The notes below the pieces were generated by a model, which saw only the letters and a list, made by a program, of their open reading frames with translations, was not told the origin of the DNA and made no database searches. DNA of 64,000 bases from the NCBI RefSeq assembly GCF_019649055.1, contig NW_026570276.1, forward strand, positions 434,001 through 498,000, given 5' to 3'. Below are positions 1-11,813 of the stretch, piece by piece (the first letter of the stretch is position 1; every line of letters begins with the position of its first letter). Both the position numbers and the translations under genes were made by a program. The stretch comes from Paramacrobiotus metropolitanus (lineage: Eukaryota > Tardigrada > Eutardigrada > Parachela > Macrobiotidae).

Positions 1-789
1 TGGAGTACGGTAGAAAGCACAGCAGATACCATACCGAAGCAAATAACAGAGTGTACGAAACCTGCAGTCGACGGCGGTAACGCGTGGCTTCCCTTGGCAG
101 CGTTACCCTCGTACTGGTCTGTCGTATCCGGCGAAAATGTCGTATTAGCATAACAGTGTACAGCAGCAGAGTACCGGCTAACGGATTGACACCACAGCGC
201 GGAGCGTGGGGAGGACGGACCGCGTCTCGGGATGAACCATGCAGATCTGCCATGACATTATTAAGCCCGTGGAAGGAAGAAATTGCAACTGCAGAATGGA
301 ATGAGCCAGGATAATGCTTCAATAATTATCATAACTGCATACGATTCAAATGCAGTGCATATAAATGTGGGAGGGACAATGCAATGAGACGATTGATAGC
401 CAAAAGCAACGATGTCCACTGACTCACAGCGGAAAATATTAAAGCTGCTTGCTCAACGATACCACATTCATTCAACGATAGGTGAAATAGTCCGAACTCG
501 GGTAGGATAAACAGCGGATGAATGACGGATGTCATTACGAGCTCCGTACACAGGAGTTGCAGAATCAATACTTGACAGCCATTTCGATAACGACCTTTTT
601 TGATAATACTAATAATGAGGCCGATTGTCAATATTGTGCCGATAATGAAGACGATAACTGTTACTGCAAACCAGGGAATCAACCAGCGCATTTTGCATTG
701 TAATCAATGGCGTAAGTCCAGGTTTTGGTGGCATTTTTATGCCCTTTAAAGAGATTGTCATTTGTTATGTTCACACAGTACGCGTTCAT
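1..789 (-). pseudogene. Family A seven-TM receptor, broken and cut by window edge
   Basis: Remains of a rhodopsin-like receptor of the same family as the intact gene at 2021-3222. From an ATG at 789 the N-terminus reads through an FKGHKN-like motif. The frame then breaks near 694-700, just before MRWLIPWF, the start of TM1. TM1-TM3 lie in one frame (691-332), with LTIGLIISIIKKGRYR and QWTSLLLAINRLIALS, the TM3/DRY region with NR in place of DR. A second break near 330-340, after HLNR, moves the frame. TM4 (SWLIP) and TM6 (ASVWYLLCFLPY) can be followed in other frames down to base 1. The 3' part lies outside the window. At least two frameshifts make a functional product unlikely. Confidence 0.75.
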
Positions 790-2020
790 TTTCGATAACT
801 AGGAAATTCTGTTGCAAAATGGTGCTGATACAATGCGAGTCGGCGTGACATGTTCCTGAATTCTCCACAAAGCGTTTCTTTCCTAAACAACTCTTTCAGT
901 ATTTACCATTAATTTGGCAGAGTACCGTTATTTATGGATGAACGGATGCCACCAGCTTCTTCCACTTGATCACGCATTCCAAGGGCAATGAGCGAACTCA
1001 CGCATTCCAAGGGCAATGAGCGAACTACCCTTTAGAGATCTACATCGCAGTACTGATATACTATGTTTGTCAGATCCGTGTATTGTGTCGTGTGTCTGCA
1101 AGTTTCTTTGAAATGTAGGAATCGACTGGGTGCAGTCAAACTAATTATTCTCTGAGCAATCAGTATTGCATAACGGCGCTTGTGTTCCATATAGAACAAT
1201 GAAAATTGCCCCGACATTGCAGCTTTCTGCAGCAAGCGCAACAAATACAGTCATACAGAGCATCACACCAAACCGGCCAGCAGGTGCGGCTCACTTCACT
1301 TCTGCCACTCCCTATCGTGTTTGCAGTATTACACTTTTATTTCTGCTATCACTCGAAGACGACAACAACTCAACTGATGACAAATAACATTGCTATGTCA
1401 ATAAGAGAAACACTATTGCTGCTAAGCGGACATTGCACAGAAAACCTTCAACATAATTATAATCGCGCGACATAAAACTTGTATCAACTCGTCATACAAC
1501 ATGTACTGTTGTACGTTCGTAACACTCCCAAACCATACTCTAGTCTTTTACGGGGCATTCGAATCAGAAAAAATTTCTGTTATTTTGGAACCCTCGCGGC
1601 TCTGATCATACGGGGAAACACATGCAAAGCAAATTTTCTAATGTAGCGTTGTAATATAGAAATTCAACGTGGAAATGCCGCCAGTATTCTTGACATGGTT
1701 GAATGTGGTGGTACTTCCAATGAGCTGTTCTTGATTTTTAAGAAATGTTACCCCTTCACAATATTTAACGGAACCACTTCAAATTTACCCTGTAACAATT
1801 CCTGCAGAACAAGCCCAGTAATATAAGGGTGGGTCTTCAATTCGAAGCAAACCTAAATTTTGAAAATCGTATTTAGCTCCTTTCACGCTGCTCGACGCCT
1901 ATAACTCAAGGGAAACCAGTGAACAAATACTCCTCATAAGACGATTGCAGTCTACCGAAGAAGTACTGTATGTGTACACATTAATGTTTTAAAACGTCAG
2001 GAATCACACACAAGGCGTAA
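790..2020. other. Intergenic, no gene seen
   Basis: No convincing coding exon. The stretch holds the 28-bp tandem repeat at 971-1026, within a block that resembles sequence upstream of other family A receptor loci (see findings). ORFs here are short and match nothing recognisable. Confidence 0.5.
971..1026. repeat. 28-bp tandem duplication
   Basis: Two identical 28-base units, 971-998 and 999-1026, each containing ATTCCAAGGGCAATGAGCG. Related single-copy sequence sits upstream of other family A receptor loci near 3425, 5590 and 32630. Confidence 0.9.
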
Positions 2021-3222
2021 TTACGGTAGTTCTGGCTGCCGACACTTCGTCCGATTCGCAAGAGCACTGAAGTGGTTTGCGACACAATTCCTTAATTCCC
2101 GTAAGCTGTCACGATAATCGTTTCCCACCATAAAGAAGATCACCTACAGCAGATTCAAGTGGGTTAGCCAGATTAACAAGTTTTGCGAACACGGACATCA
2201 CCGTTGCATAAAGAATTTTACAAGTGTTACCCTTTGTGAGTTCTATATTCGAAAGCCAACACATATTATTAAGGCGCCGGCATATGCTGTGAAATATATT
2301 TTTTCGAACTTACCGGAGTGCCCGAATAACCCAGGAAATAAAAGGTTCGCATCCAATAAAATAACCGATGAGTGGATGCATAAAATGTGGGAATAACCGC
2401 GGAAAAGCTCCAGTGCGGCAAAAAGCACAGCAGATACCACACTGAGGCTGCTAAAAGGGTATACGAAATCTGCAGACGACGGCGGTACCGCGCGGAACCC
2501 ATGAACACCGTTGCATTTGTGCCGACACATCGCGTTCGACGAAAATGTCGTTCGAACAAAACAATATACACCAGCAGACTGCCGCCTAAGGGAATGTAGA
2601 GCGAGATCGTCACAACTGCTCGGAGTGTATTGAGAGCGGAATGAGTGACTGGATGAATCATACAGGTCTGCCATGAATCCATGTTGCTAGCGGAAGGAAG
2701 AAGCTGAGGAACGCAACTGGCGATGGGAATTATCCAGGACAATCCGAAAACCATAATTACAACCGGCGTACGGTTAAAGTTCACTGCATAGTATCGCGGA
2801 AAGGATAACGCGATGAGTCGATTAACAGCCAGAAAGAAGGAGGTCCATTGGCCCACAGCGGCAAATATTAAGCCGATTTGATCAACAACAGCGCATCCGT
2901 TGTACCATAAAATACGCAGGAGATAAAAGTCATTTACGGCAACCAGCGGATTAATCACAGAGGTCATCAGGAGCTCGGTACCCAGGAGCTGCAGAATCAG
3001 TATCTGACAGCCAGTTCGGTAGTGACCTTTTCGGAGAATAGTGGTGATCAGTCCGATTGTCAACACTGTGCCAAAAACGAAGATGCCCATTGCTACTGCA
3101 AACCAGGAAAGTAGCCAGCTCATATAAGCATCAAAGTCAACAGTGTAAGTCCATGGTTTGCTAAAATTTCGATGACCTTTGAAAACGGTAATGTTTGATA
3201 GCTTCATGTAAGATGCAATCAT
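2021..3222 (-). CDS. Family A seven-TM receptor, intact two-exon gene
   Basis: Predicted 343-aa divergent class A (rhodopsin-like) GPCR, presumably a plasma-membrane sensory or peptide receptor; the ligand is unknown. Exon 1 is 3222-2314 (303 codons) and exon 2 is 2143-2021 (40 codons plus stop). They join in phase 0 with donor CCG|GTAAGT and acceptor CTGTAG|GTG. Visible features: N-glycosylation sites (NIT, NFS) before TM1; ICL1 KGHYRTGC; TM2 with N in place of the usual Asp (SVINPL); TM3 ending VNRLIALSFPRYY, so NR replaces DRY; TM6 CFLPH; TM7 FLGYSGTP|VIFF in place of NPxxY. Exon 2 supplies the end of TM7 and a basic tail. Exon lengths and intron phase match the loci at 29138 and 38955. 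I chose the ATG at 3222; a second in-frame ATG lies five codons on. Confidence 0.85.
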
Positions 3223-4239
3223 TTTGCAATATTCAAATCAGTTACGCAAATATTACAATCGCAGTACCATTCAGTCTGACCGAATCCGAAAGATTTTCAG
3301 ACCTTCGCTGTAGTGTTTCGTTTCTGGATTTCTCCTGGAATAGCTTAATTACTTTCACTGAGTGAGCCTAACATTACGGGAAGAGAACGGACAGCGCAAG
3401 CGTCTTTCATTTATTAAAGATTGCAGGGCAATGAGCGAACGATATTTGAGATCTTTGCTTCGCACCAGTAGCTTACAATGCCTGATCGGTGTTGTGGCTC
3501 ATCGGCCTACACGCTTCTTTATATTTAGAAATTTACTGGAAGCAATCTGCTTTAAGGAATCGCTTGGCAATGGAGCCCTATCCGTTAACTGTAAAGATTT
3601 GATTGGTGCGGTTCGCCGGATACATATGATTGTGTACAAGAACGACGACATAGTTTTTGCTGTGAATTGAGTAAGCCTTTTTGAATGGCTGATCATTCGG
3701 CACTGACAAAGCAAACGCGGCATTGTAGTGAGGCGTGCGGTGTTGTGCGTGGATCGGCAAGTTTTTGGGCCAGATACTATACCCCTACGGTAGTACTCGG
3801 TGGCTGGGCCACATGGCGGTCTGGTTACTACACTGCGCCGAGTCCCTTACACTTGTTATCATTATGCTACTTTCAATCAAAGCAACATAAAACTTATGTT
3901 AAACCACTAGTACTGTAAACAAAAGTTTGCCTTTTTTATGAAAACATTTTTCTAAACAAATGCTTGTTAACATCGGTGAGCCGCGAGTTATCGCGCTAAA
4001 CCAGTCCGCTGAAAAATGTCTTAATTCGCATTTAAAATTGCGCCCTTAGTGAGGGTAAGGATGTTGACCGCTAAAAAAATATTCCTGAGCTACGCAACCG
4101 TTGTCGCTTTTACCATGATACAATTAATACAGGTTAGCAGGAAAAGGCTGTTGCATAACAATGAGAAAAAGTTCGGTGGACAGTACATAACAGTTTAGTG
4201 CTGATTCAAGACAGTAACTGAGATTCGCGGATGGCATGG
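3223..4239. other. 5' flank of family A receptor, no gene seen
   Basis: Upstream region of the minus-strand receptor. It includes the GCAATGAGCGAACG...GAGATCTTTGC block near 3429-3470, shared with other family A loci. ORFs at 3362-3918 recur unchanged at 8486-8973 only because the region is duplicated; they match no known family. Confidence 0.45.
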
Positions 4240-5340
4240 GAAAATCAGGCTGCCGACCACTGCTTCCTCCTGATAACTGGAGCAAAGATACCGCTTGCAC
4301 ATAGACTTCACAATTCGCACGCTATTTCGATAGTCTTTTCCGACCATGAAGAAAATAATCTGAAACAGTCTGCAATCGTCAATTGCATAATAAGATTCAG
4401 TAGGCGAGGTTTGTTATGTAACAAAGCCCGTGCCCAGTTGTCAACTAGATCGCCCATATTATTCAATCAGTACGCAGTTCGCAGGATGTGCGCTGAAAGT
4501 ACGCATTGCCGTTGTCCGGAATGGAGTCCTTACCGGTGTCCCCGTGTAACCCAAGAAGTAGACGGTGTGACAGCATATGTTTTTGTTACTATAATGGAAA
4601 ATTTGCCGACAGTATATCGTGCGGCAGAAAGCACAACAGATACCACACCGAACTCACCAGAAGGGCATAAGCAGTCTGCAGGCGACTGTGGTATGCATGG
4701 ATGCACTGGGTAGCATTGTCCTTATTCGATTATTTCGCATGCAACGAAAATGCCTGATGAGAAAAATGGTATACTATAGCAAGGTGGCGGTTAAAGGAAA
4801 GTACCAACAGATCGCCATAACCGCTGTGAGTGTTGCCGACGTCATCTGATACTGGATTAAGCGTACATATCTGCCACAAAGCTATTCCTTCGTTGAGGGA
4901 AGGAAGAAGAATAGGAATACAACTGGCGACGCCGCGACGGGAATCAGCCAAGACAAGCGCCAACGATAACTACAACCGGTGTGCAGTTTTAATTTACGGA
5001 ATTGTAGCGTGGAAGGGATAGCGCGATGAGACGGTTAATGGCCAATAAAAAAAGGATGTCCATTGACTGAATGCGGTTAATATCAATCCAGTTTGTGCAA
5101 TAACGACGCTGCATTCGTAGTATGATAGACGAATCAGCAGAAAATCGTTGACAGTCAGCGGATCGACAGCGGATGTCATCAGTAAATCAGTGCAAAGCAA
5201 CTGAAGGATCAGTACTTGGGAGCCATTGCGGTAATGGTTTTAACAATGATTATAATCAGGCCGATTGTCAACACTGCCAACACGGACGGCGATACTTGTT
5301 ACTGCAAACTAGTATTCTGTATATGCGCTACCATAATCAT
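4240..5340 (-). pseudogene. Family A receptor pseudogene (duplication copy 1)
   Basis: A decayed two-exon family A receptor. The exon 2 relic starts at 4359 (IIFFMVGKDYRNS...) after a CAG acceptor. Exon 1 ends at 4534 at the family-typical ACACCG|GTAAGG donor, preceded by FLGYTGT-like sequence. Further 5' come ALWQICTLNPVSDD, TM3 (SQWTSFF) and TM2 (LLMTSAVDPL), and TM1 (VLTIGLII) near 5230-5330. These pieces lie in different frames with stop codons between them, so several frameshifts have built up. The same breaks occur in the second copy (9290-10390), so decay predates the duplication. Confidence 0.75.
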
Positions 5341-6764
5341 ATTTTAGCACGAAGGAAATATGTTTGAAGGCATTTGTATTCCTTCTAACGACGGTGGTGT
5401 TCGTGACGCTCATATGGGAATAATTCATGTGTTTTTAGAAATATGCTATCCGTATTGCTGCTGAACAGAACAGCAATCAGATCAAATCGCAATGCAGCCA
5501 TTCATTAGCCTACCTATTTATTAATATCGGAACTAAAATAGGAACCTTTAATACTCAGCAACTAACATCAACGAATTCTTTCGCTTGATTACGAATTCCG
5601 AGAACAATGAGCTAGCAAAACCTGTCATCAATGCGTCGCACCAGTGATTATGAGAACTCCGTGTGCCGGTGTCGGTGGGTAAACCATTGATTATTTTGTT
5701 ATCTAGAGAATTCCTCATAACCGCTGCATTGGCGCAATAGCTTTGGTCATGGACTCATGGGTAAGCAGGGATAATTGGCCGGTACCCTTACCAGATGGGA
5801 TCAGGCCTTCCTACTGTAGTTTTGCCAACCCATCTTTCAACAGCGACATCACTTTTGACGGTACCTTTTGCACCCAAGTTTACAACGATACTTGTCGTTA
5901 AGCACTTATTAAGCCAAAGTACGCACCTGTCTATGTTTGAATTATTGATAGCTACCGGGAAACGTTATCCTACAAGTGCGAAGTTGAGAACTTTAGATCC
6001 GCATGCGCGCTGCTAACCTGCAATAGCAAATTTGTGATGCCGAAATGCGACGGAGTTATTATTTATGACGCAGCTGCGTTTTCGCTCGTGCTAAGCACGC
6101 ATCCCATTGTCAAAAGAAACGACCAGTCTGGGAGAAATTACAGTTAATTAAATCCTGCACGACGTCGCAGTATTGCAAACCGGTAACCATACCACAGTGG
6201 TCTCAGCGGCTGGCACCAACGTGCGGATATCTTCATAACTTGGCGGGGGTTTCAGGTCAGCGCACATTATTGATTATTTGTTTTCAGTCTATCAGATCCA
6301 TTCGCCGTCCCGTAACAACTATTAACTCCATGGTTGCCTCAAGTGTTTTCATCCGCATCTTTGCCGGCCATGTTACACCAGTCCTTACTGATGACAGACG
6401 CCTTGCGGTCGCTGCACTAATAAAACTGTCGCACTTACTTGTTAGGCGCCACATGTAAATTATGTGCCAGCTGCAACGTTTACATGATGAAAAACGATGG
6501 CTGTATTTCAATATAACCGCTTCCACGGAATACTGTGAAATTATTCATCCCGCGACATCCGGCATCTGTTCTTGTAGAGCCCGTTAAAGCGCCCCATGTT
6601 ATACTTAGTACCTAGATGAAATCATCAGGAGCAACGGCTGAAACGTAAGCAGACTGCCATGTACCTCCGCACAATAGTATGTCATTAAAGTATGCTGCAA
6701 AATACACTGCTGCACAGTATGCTCAACATTATAACATAATCGTCTCTTATGAGCGATTATCGCG
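5341..6764. other. Intergenic, no gene seen
   Basis: No recognisable coding exon. The stretch holds the family A upstream-type block near 5577-5660 (TTGATTACGAATTCCGAGAAC, then TCGCACCAGTGATTATG) and probably the promoter of the family B receptor. It is repeated at about 10391-11813. Confidence 0.45.
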
Positions 6765-7949
6765 ATGAGAACCGAGCTGAGCCATACCATGCGACCTACG
6801 ACGCCCACAGAAAGCAGTTGGAAAGCCCCCGCTTCCGAAATCAGTCGCACAACCGTTGTGGGCTTTCGTCAGAACTCCAGTTATTTACATGATGGTCTGT
6901 ACAGTCTGGCCGAAATTGACGATGTCCATTACATCGTTGCTTGGATGTATGTTGGTCTGTTGGTTCTGTGCACTGTTGGCAATGGGCTGAATTTGACTGT
7001 GCTACTACGGAGTATGAAAACATGGAGAATGTCCGCTTGCCATTACATGATCGCCACCGCCGTGGCTGATCTGGGTTCTTTGTACGTACATCATCATTCA
7101 AGTTAAAAATTTCAAAGAGCTAGTTTCTATGAAGGCAGTTAATATCCAGCCCAGTCTAGACATGCGCCTGCAGTTGTGCCGTATGCACTGTATTACTGAG
7201 GTCTCTACATATAATTATATGTTCTGTATAAGTACGTATTGGAATATTCAGATTATTCGGTAATCCTTTTCCACGTTTTAGAGTTCATTCAGCTTGGTTT
7301 TACGCCGTGTTTGCTCACGGCCGTACTTAACAGTAAAATTATTGATATTGATTATGTATGTCACAGTTTGTACTCTGTATTTCTGAATTGGTTTTGCACA
7401 GCAGATGGTTCGCGCTCCCGTTTTTCTTACACCTGCTAAGCCGGGGACAGACGGAGTACACACCGTCGGTTGCTTTCGGTATTGTTCCATGGCTGGATGA
7501 CGCAAGCATGTGGCTATCCGATTGGTTGGTATCTGACAATCCAATTTTGCTCCTGTAATTTGCAGTTCAGCGTCGAATGTAACTTGTTGACTCTTGCCTA
7601 CTGAGTATTTAGCATAGTCGCTAGTAATAACATCTGTAATAATCCAAATATTTCCCACTCTGCGGCTTGCAGGGTACTTGTAATGTTCTCGTGGGAGCGT
7701 TTGCTGGTTATTCTCTGTCCATTGCGCCTGCGCTGTCTGCAGCGTGTAACAGTGGCCCGCATCGCCATTCTCATCCTGCTGATGCTGTCGCTATCTTTCA
7801 ATATGGTCGATTTTGTGGTGAACTACGAAGATCCGCATAATCACATGATCGGCGCACGTTATGGCTTCGATTCTTTGTTCGGGATCCAACGGTCCGGCGG
7901 TTTTTTGTTCTGGGTCCGGCAGTGGCTTTTAGTCCACGCAAAAGCCAAG
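6765..7949 (+). pseudogene. Family B seven-TM receptor, 3'-truncated copy
   Basis: First copy of a rhodopsin-like receptor unrelated to family A. Exons: 6765-7081 (N-terminus, TM1 with TVGNGLNL, TM2 with VADL), 7405-7528 (WFALPFFLHLL... to LSDWL), a tentative 7566-7603 (SVECNLLTLAY) and 7673-7949 (VLVMFSWERLLVILCPLR, TM3 end, to AKAK). The first two junctions and the 7949 donor (AAG|GTACGC) keep phase. The 7604 boundary has no clean GT donor (TACTG|AGTATT), so it is uncertain. The reading frame from ATG 6765 is intact. The last exon (TM5-TM7) is absent because the duplication breakpoint at 8184 lies in the last intron. It cannot encode a full receptor. Confidence 0.7.
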
Positions 7950-8184
7950 GTACGCAGTTGTCTGTATTATCGCACTTGAAAAATTAATAACTATACGAGT
8001 ATTGGCGGAAGGGTCGAAATGCTATTATGCTAGATTGTTAGAGTTTATTAAATTTAAGTTATTTACTGACTTAACACAATGTTAAGTTATGTGTAACAAA
8101 CCAGCTGCAACTGGTTGGCTATATTTTAGGCTTTATTCTGCTTATCTGTTTATCTTTGTTGCTGTTACGTGTTGTGGTTTTTGT

Positions 8185-9289
8185 CAAAGTCAACAGTGTA
8201 AGTCCATGGTTTGCTAAAATTTCGATGACCTTTGAAAACGGTAATGTTTGATAGCTTCATGTAAGATGCAATCATTTTGCAATATTCAAATCAGTTACGC
8301 AAATATTACAATCGCAGTACCATTCAGTCTGACCGAATCCGAAAGATTTTCAGACCTTCGCTGTAGTGTTTCGTTTCTGGATTTCTCCTGGAATAGCTTA
8401 ATTACTTTCACTGAGTGAGCCTAACATTACGGGAAGAGAACGGACAGCGCAAGCGTCTTTCATTTTATTAAAGATTGCAGGGGCAATGAGCGAACGATAT
8501 TTGAGATCTTTGCTTCGCACCAGTAGCTTACAATGCCTGATCGGTGTTGTGGCTCATCGGCCTACACGCTTCTTTATATTTAGAAATTTACTGGAAGCAA
8601 TCTGCTTTAAGGAATCGCTTGGCAATGGAGCCCTATCCGTTAACTGTAAAGATTTGATTGGTGCGGTTCGCCGGATACATATGATTGTGTACAAGAACGA
8701 CGACATAGTTTTTGCTGTGAATTGAGTAAGCCTTTTTGAATGGCTGATCATTCGGCACTGACAAAGCAAACGCGGCATTGTAGTGAGGCGTGCGGTGTTG
8801 TGCGTGGATCGGCAAGTTTTTGGGCCAGATACTATACCCCTACGGTAGTACTCGGTGGCTGGGCCACATGGCGGTCTGGTTACTACACTGCGCCGAGTCC
8901 CTTACACTTGTTATCATTATGCTACTTTCAATCAAAGCAACATAAAACTTATGTTAAACCACTAGTACTGTAAACAAAAGTTTGCCTTTTTATGAAAACA
9001 TTTTTCTAAACAAATGCTTGTTAACATCGGTGAGCCGCGAGTTATCGCGCTAAACCAGTCCGCTGAAAAATGTCTTAATTCGCATTTAAAATTGCGCCCT
9101 TAGTGAGGGTAAGGATGTTGACCGCTAAAAAATATTCCTGAGCTACGCAACCGTTGTCGCTTTTACCATGATACAATTAATACAGGTTAGCAGGAAAAGG
9201 CTGTTGCATAACAATGAGAAAAAGTTCGGTGGACAGTACATAACAGTTTAGTGCTGATTCAAGACAGTAACTGAGATTCGCGGATGGCA
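8185..9289. other. Duplicated receptor 5' flank, no gene seen
   Basis: Copy of 3132-4239. It carries the first codons and upstream block of the family A receptor, antisense to the window, but the receptor body is missing. The promoter-type sequence here is therefore orphaned. Confidence 0.5.
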
Positions 9290-10390
9290 TGGGAAAATCA
9301 GGCTGCCGACCACTGCTTCCTCCTGATAACTGGAGCAAAGATACCGCTTGCACATAGACTTCACAATTCGCACGCTATTTCGATAGTCTTTTCCGACCAT
9401 GAAGAAAATAATCTGAAACAGTCTGCAATCGTCAATTGCATAATAAGATTCAGTAGGCGAGGTTTGTTATGTAACAAAGCCCGTGCCCAGTTGTCAACTA
9501 GATCGCCCATATTATTCAATCAGTACGCAGTTCGCAGGATGTGCGCTGAAAGTACGCATTGCCGTTGTCCGGAATGGAGTCCTTACCGGTGTCCCTGTAA
9601 CCCAAGAAGTAGACGGTGTGACAGCATATGTTTTGTTACTATAATGGAAAATTTGCCGACAGTATATCGTGCGGCAGAAAGCACAACAGATACCACACCG
9701 AACTCACCAGAAGGGCATAAGCAGTCTGCAGGCGACTGTGGTATGCATGGATGCACTGGGTAGCATTGTCCTTATTCGATTATTTCGCATGCAACGAAAA
9801 TGCCTGATGAGAAAAATGGTATACTATAGCAAGGTGGCGGTTAAAGGAAAGTACCAACAGATCGCCATAACCGCTGTGAGTGTTGCCGACGTCATCTGAT
9901 ACTGGATTAAGCGTACATATCTGCCACAAAGCTATTCCTTCGTTGAGGAAGGAAGAAGAATAGGAATACAACTGGCGACGCCGCGACGGGAATCAGCCAA
10001 GACAAGCGCCAACGATAACTACAACCGGTGTGCAGTTTTAATTTACGGAATTGTAGCGTGGAAGGATAGCGCGATGAGACGGTTAATGGCCAATAAAAAA
10101 GGATGTCCATTGACTGAATGCGGTTAATATCAATCCAGTTTGTGCAATAACGACGCTGCATTCGTAGTATGATAGACGAATCAGCAGAAAATCGTTGACA
10201 GTCAGCGGATCGACAGCGGATGTCATCAGTAAATCAGTGCAAAGCAACTGAAGGATCAGTACTTGGGAGCCATTGCGGTAATGGTTTTAACAATGATTAT
10301 AATCAGGCCGATTGTCAACACTGCCAACACGGACGGCGATACTTGTTACTGCAAACTAGTATTCTGTATATGCGCTACCATAATCATATT
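9290..10390 (-). pseudogene. Family A receptor pseudogene (duplication copy 2)
   Basis: Duplicate of the relic at 4240-5340, with the same arrangement: an exon 2 relic near 9410, the exon 1 donor near 9585 (ACCGGTAAGG on the minus strand), ALWQICTLNPVSDD, FFYWPLTV (TM3 region) and the TM1 piece. A few extra single-base differences from copy 1 (for example CCGTGTAACCC versus CCTGTAACCC) change frames locally. Not functional. Confidence 0.75.
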
Positions 10391-11813
10391 TTAGCACGAA
10401 GGAAATATGTTTGAAGGCATTTGTATTCCTTCTAACGACGGTGGTGTTCGTGACGCTCATATGGGAATAATTCATGTGTTTTTAGAAATATGCTATCCGT
10501 ATTGCTGCTGAACAGAACAGCAATCAGATCAAATCGCAATGCAGCCATTCATTAGCCTACCTATTTATTAATATCGGAACTAAAATAGAACCTTTAATAC
10601 TCAGCAACTAACATCAACGAATTCTTTCGCTTGATTACGAATTCCGAGAACAATGAGCTAGCAAAACCTGTCATCAATGCGTCGCACCAGTGATTATGAG
10701 AACTCCGTGTGCCGGTGTCGGTGGGTAAACCATTGATTATTTTGTTATCTAGAGAATTCCTCATAACCGCTGCATTGGCGCAATAGCTTTGGTCATGGAC
10801 TCATGGGTAAGCAGGGATAATTGGCCGGTACCCTTACCAGATGGGATCAGGCCTTCCTACTGTAGTTTTGCCAACCCATCTTTCAACAGCGACATCACTT
10901 TTGACGGTACCTTTTGCACCCAAGTTTACAACGATACTTGTCGTTAAGCACTTATTAAGCCAAAGTACGCACCTGTCTATGTTTGAATTATTGATAGCTA
11001 CCGGGAAACGTTATCCTACAAGTGCGAAGTTGAGAACTTTAGATCCGCATGCGCGCTGCTAACCTGCAATAGCAAATTTGTGATGCCGAAATGCGACGGA
11101 GTTATTATTTATGACGCAGCTGCGTTTTCGCTCGTGCTAAGCACGCATCCCATTGTCAAAGAAACGACCAGTCTGGGAGAAATTACAGTTAATTAAATCC
11201 TGCACGACGGCGCAGTATGGCAAACTGGTAACGATACCACAGTGGTCTCAGCGGCTGGCACCAACGTGCGGATATCTTCATAACTTGGCGGGGTTTCAGG
11301 TCAGCGCACATTATTGATTATTTGTTTTCAGTCTATCAGATCCATTCGCCCGTCCCGTAACAACTATTAACTCCATGGTTGCCTCAAGTGTTTTCATCCG
11401 CATCTTTGCCGGCCATGTTACACCAGTCCTTACTGATGACAGACGCCTTGCGGTCGCTGCACTAATAAAACTGTCGCACTTACTTGTTAGGCGCCACATG
11501 TAAATTATGTGCCAGCTGCAACGTTTACATGATGAAAAACGATGGCTGTATTTCAATATAACCGCTTCCACGGAATACTGTGAAATTATTCATCCCGCGA
11601 CATCCGGCATCTGTTCTTGTAGAGCCCGTTAAAGCGCCCCATGTTATACTTAGTACCTAGATGAAATCATCAGGAGCAACGGCTGAAACGTAAGCAGACT
11701 GCCATGTACCTCCGCACAATAGTATGTCATTAAAGTATGCTGCAAAATACACTGCTGCACAGTATGCTCAACATTATAACATAATCGTCTCTTATGAGCG
11801 ATTATCGCGATGA
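10391..11813. other. Duplicated intergenic stretch, no gene seen
   Basis: Copy of 5341-6764. No coding exon recognised; it probably includes the promoter of the family B receptor copy at 11814-13750. Confidence 0.45.

Larger units (their letters stand above)
3131..8184 (+). repeat. Tandem segmental duplication, copy 1 (5.05 kb)
   Basis: Near-identical to 8184-13233 and directly abutting it. The unit starts inside family A gene 2021-3222 (its N-terminal coding end) and ends in the last intron of the family B receptor. The junction at 8184 joins ...GTGGTTTTTG to TCAAAGTCAAC, with one shared T as the only microhomology. Differences from copy 2 are mostly single-base indels in homopolymers, apart from a divergent patch near 7150-7400. 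Confidence 0.95.

Noticed and set aside
2243-2674. 143-codon minus-strand ORF in another frame
   Set aside because: Overlaps the intact receptor exon in a different frame; a shadow ORF.
4231-4713. 160-codon plus-strand ORF (and its copy at 9284-9763)
   Set aside because: It lies antisense to family A receptor relics and shows no domain features; the recurrence is due to the 5-kb duplication.
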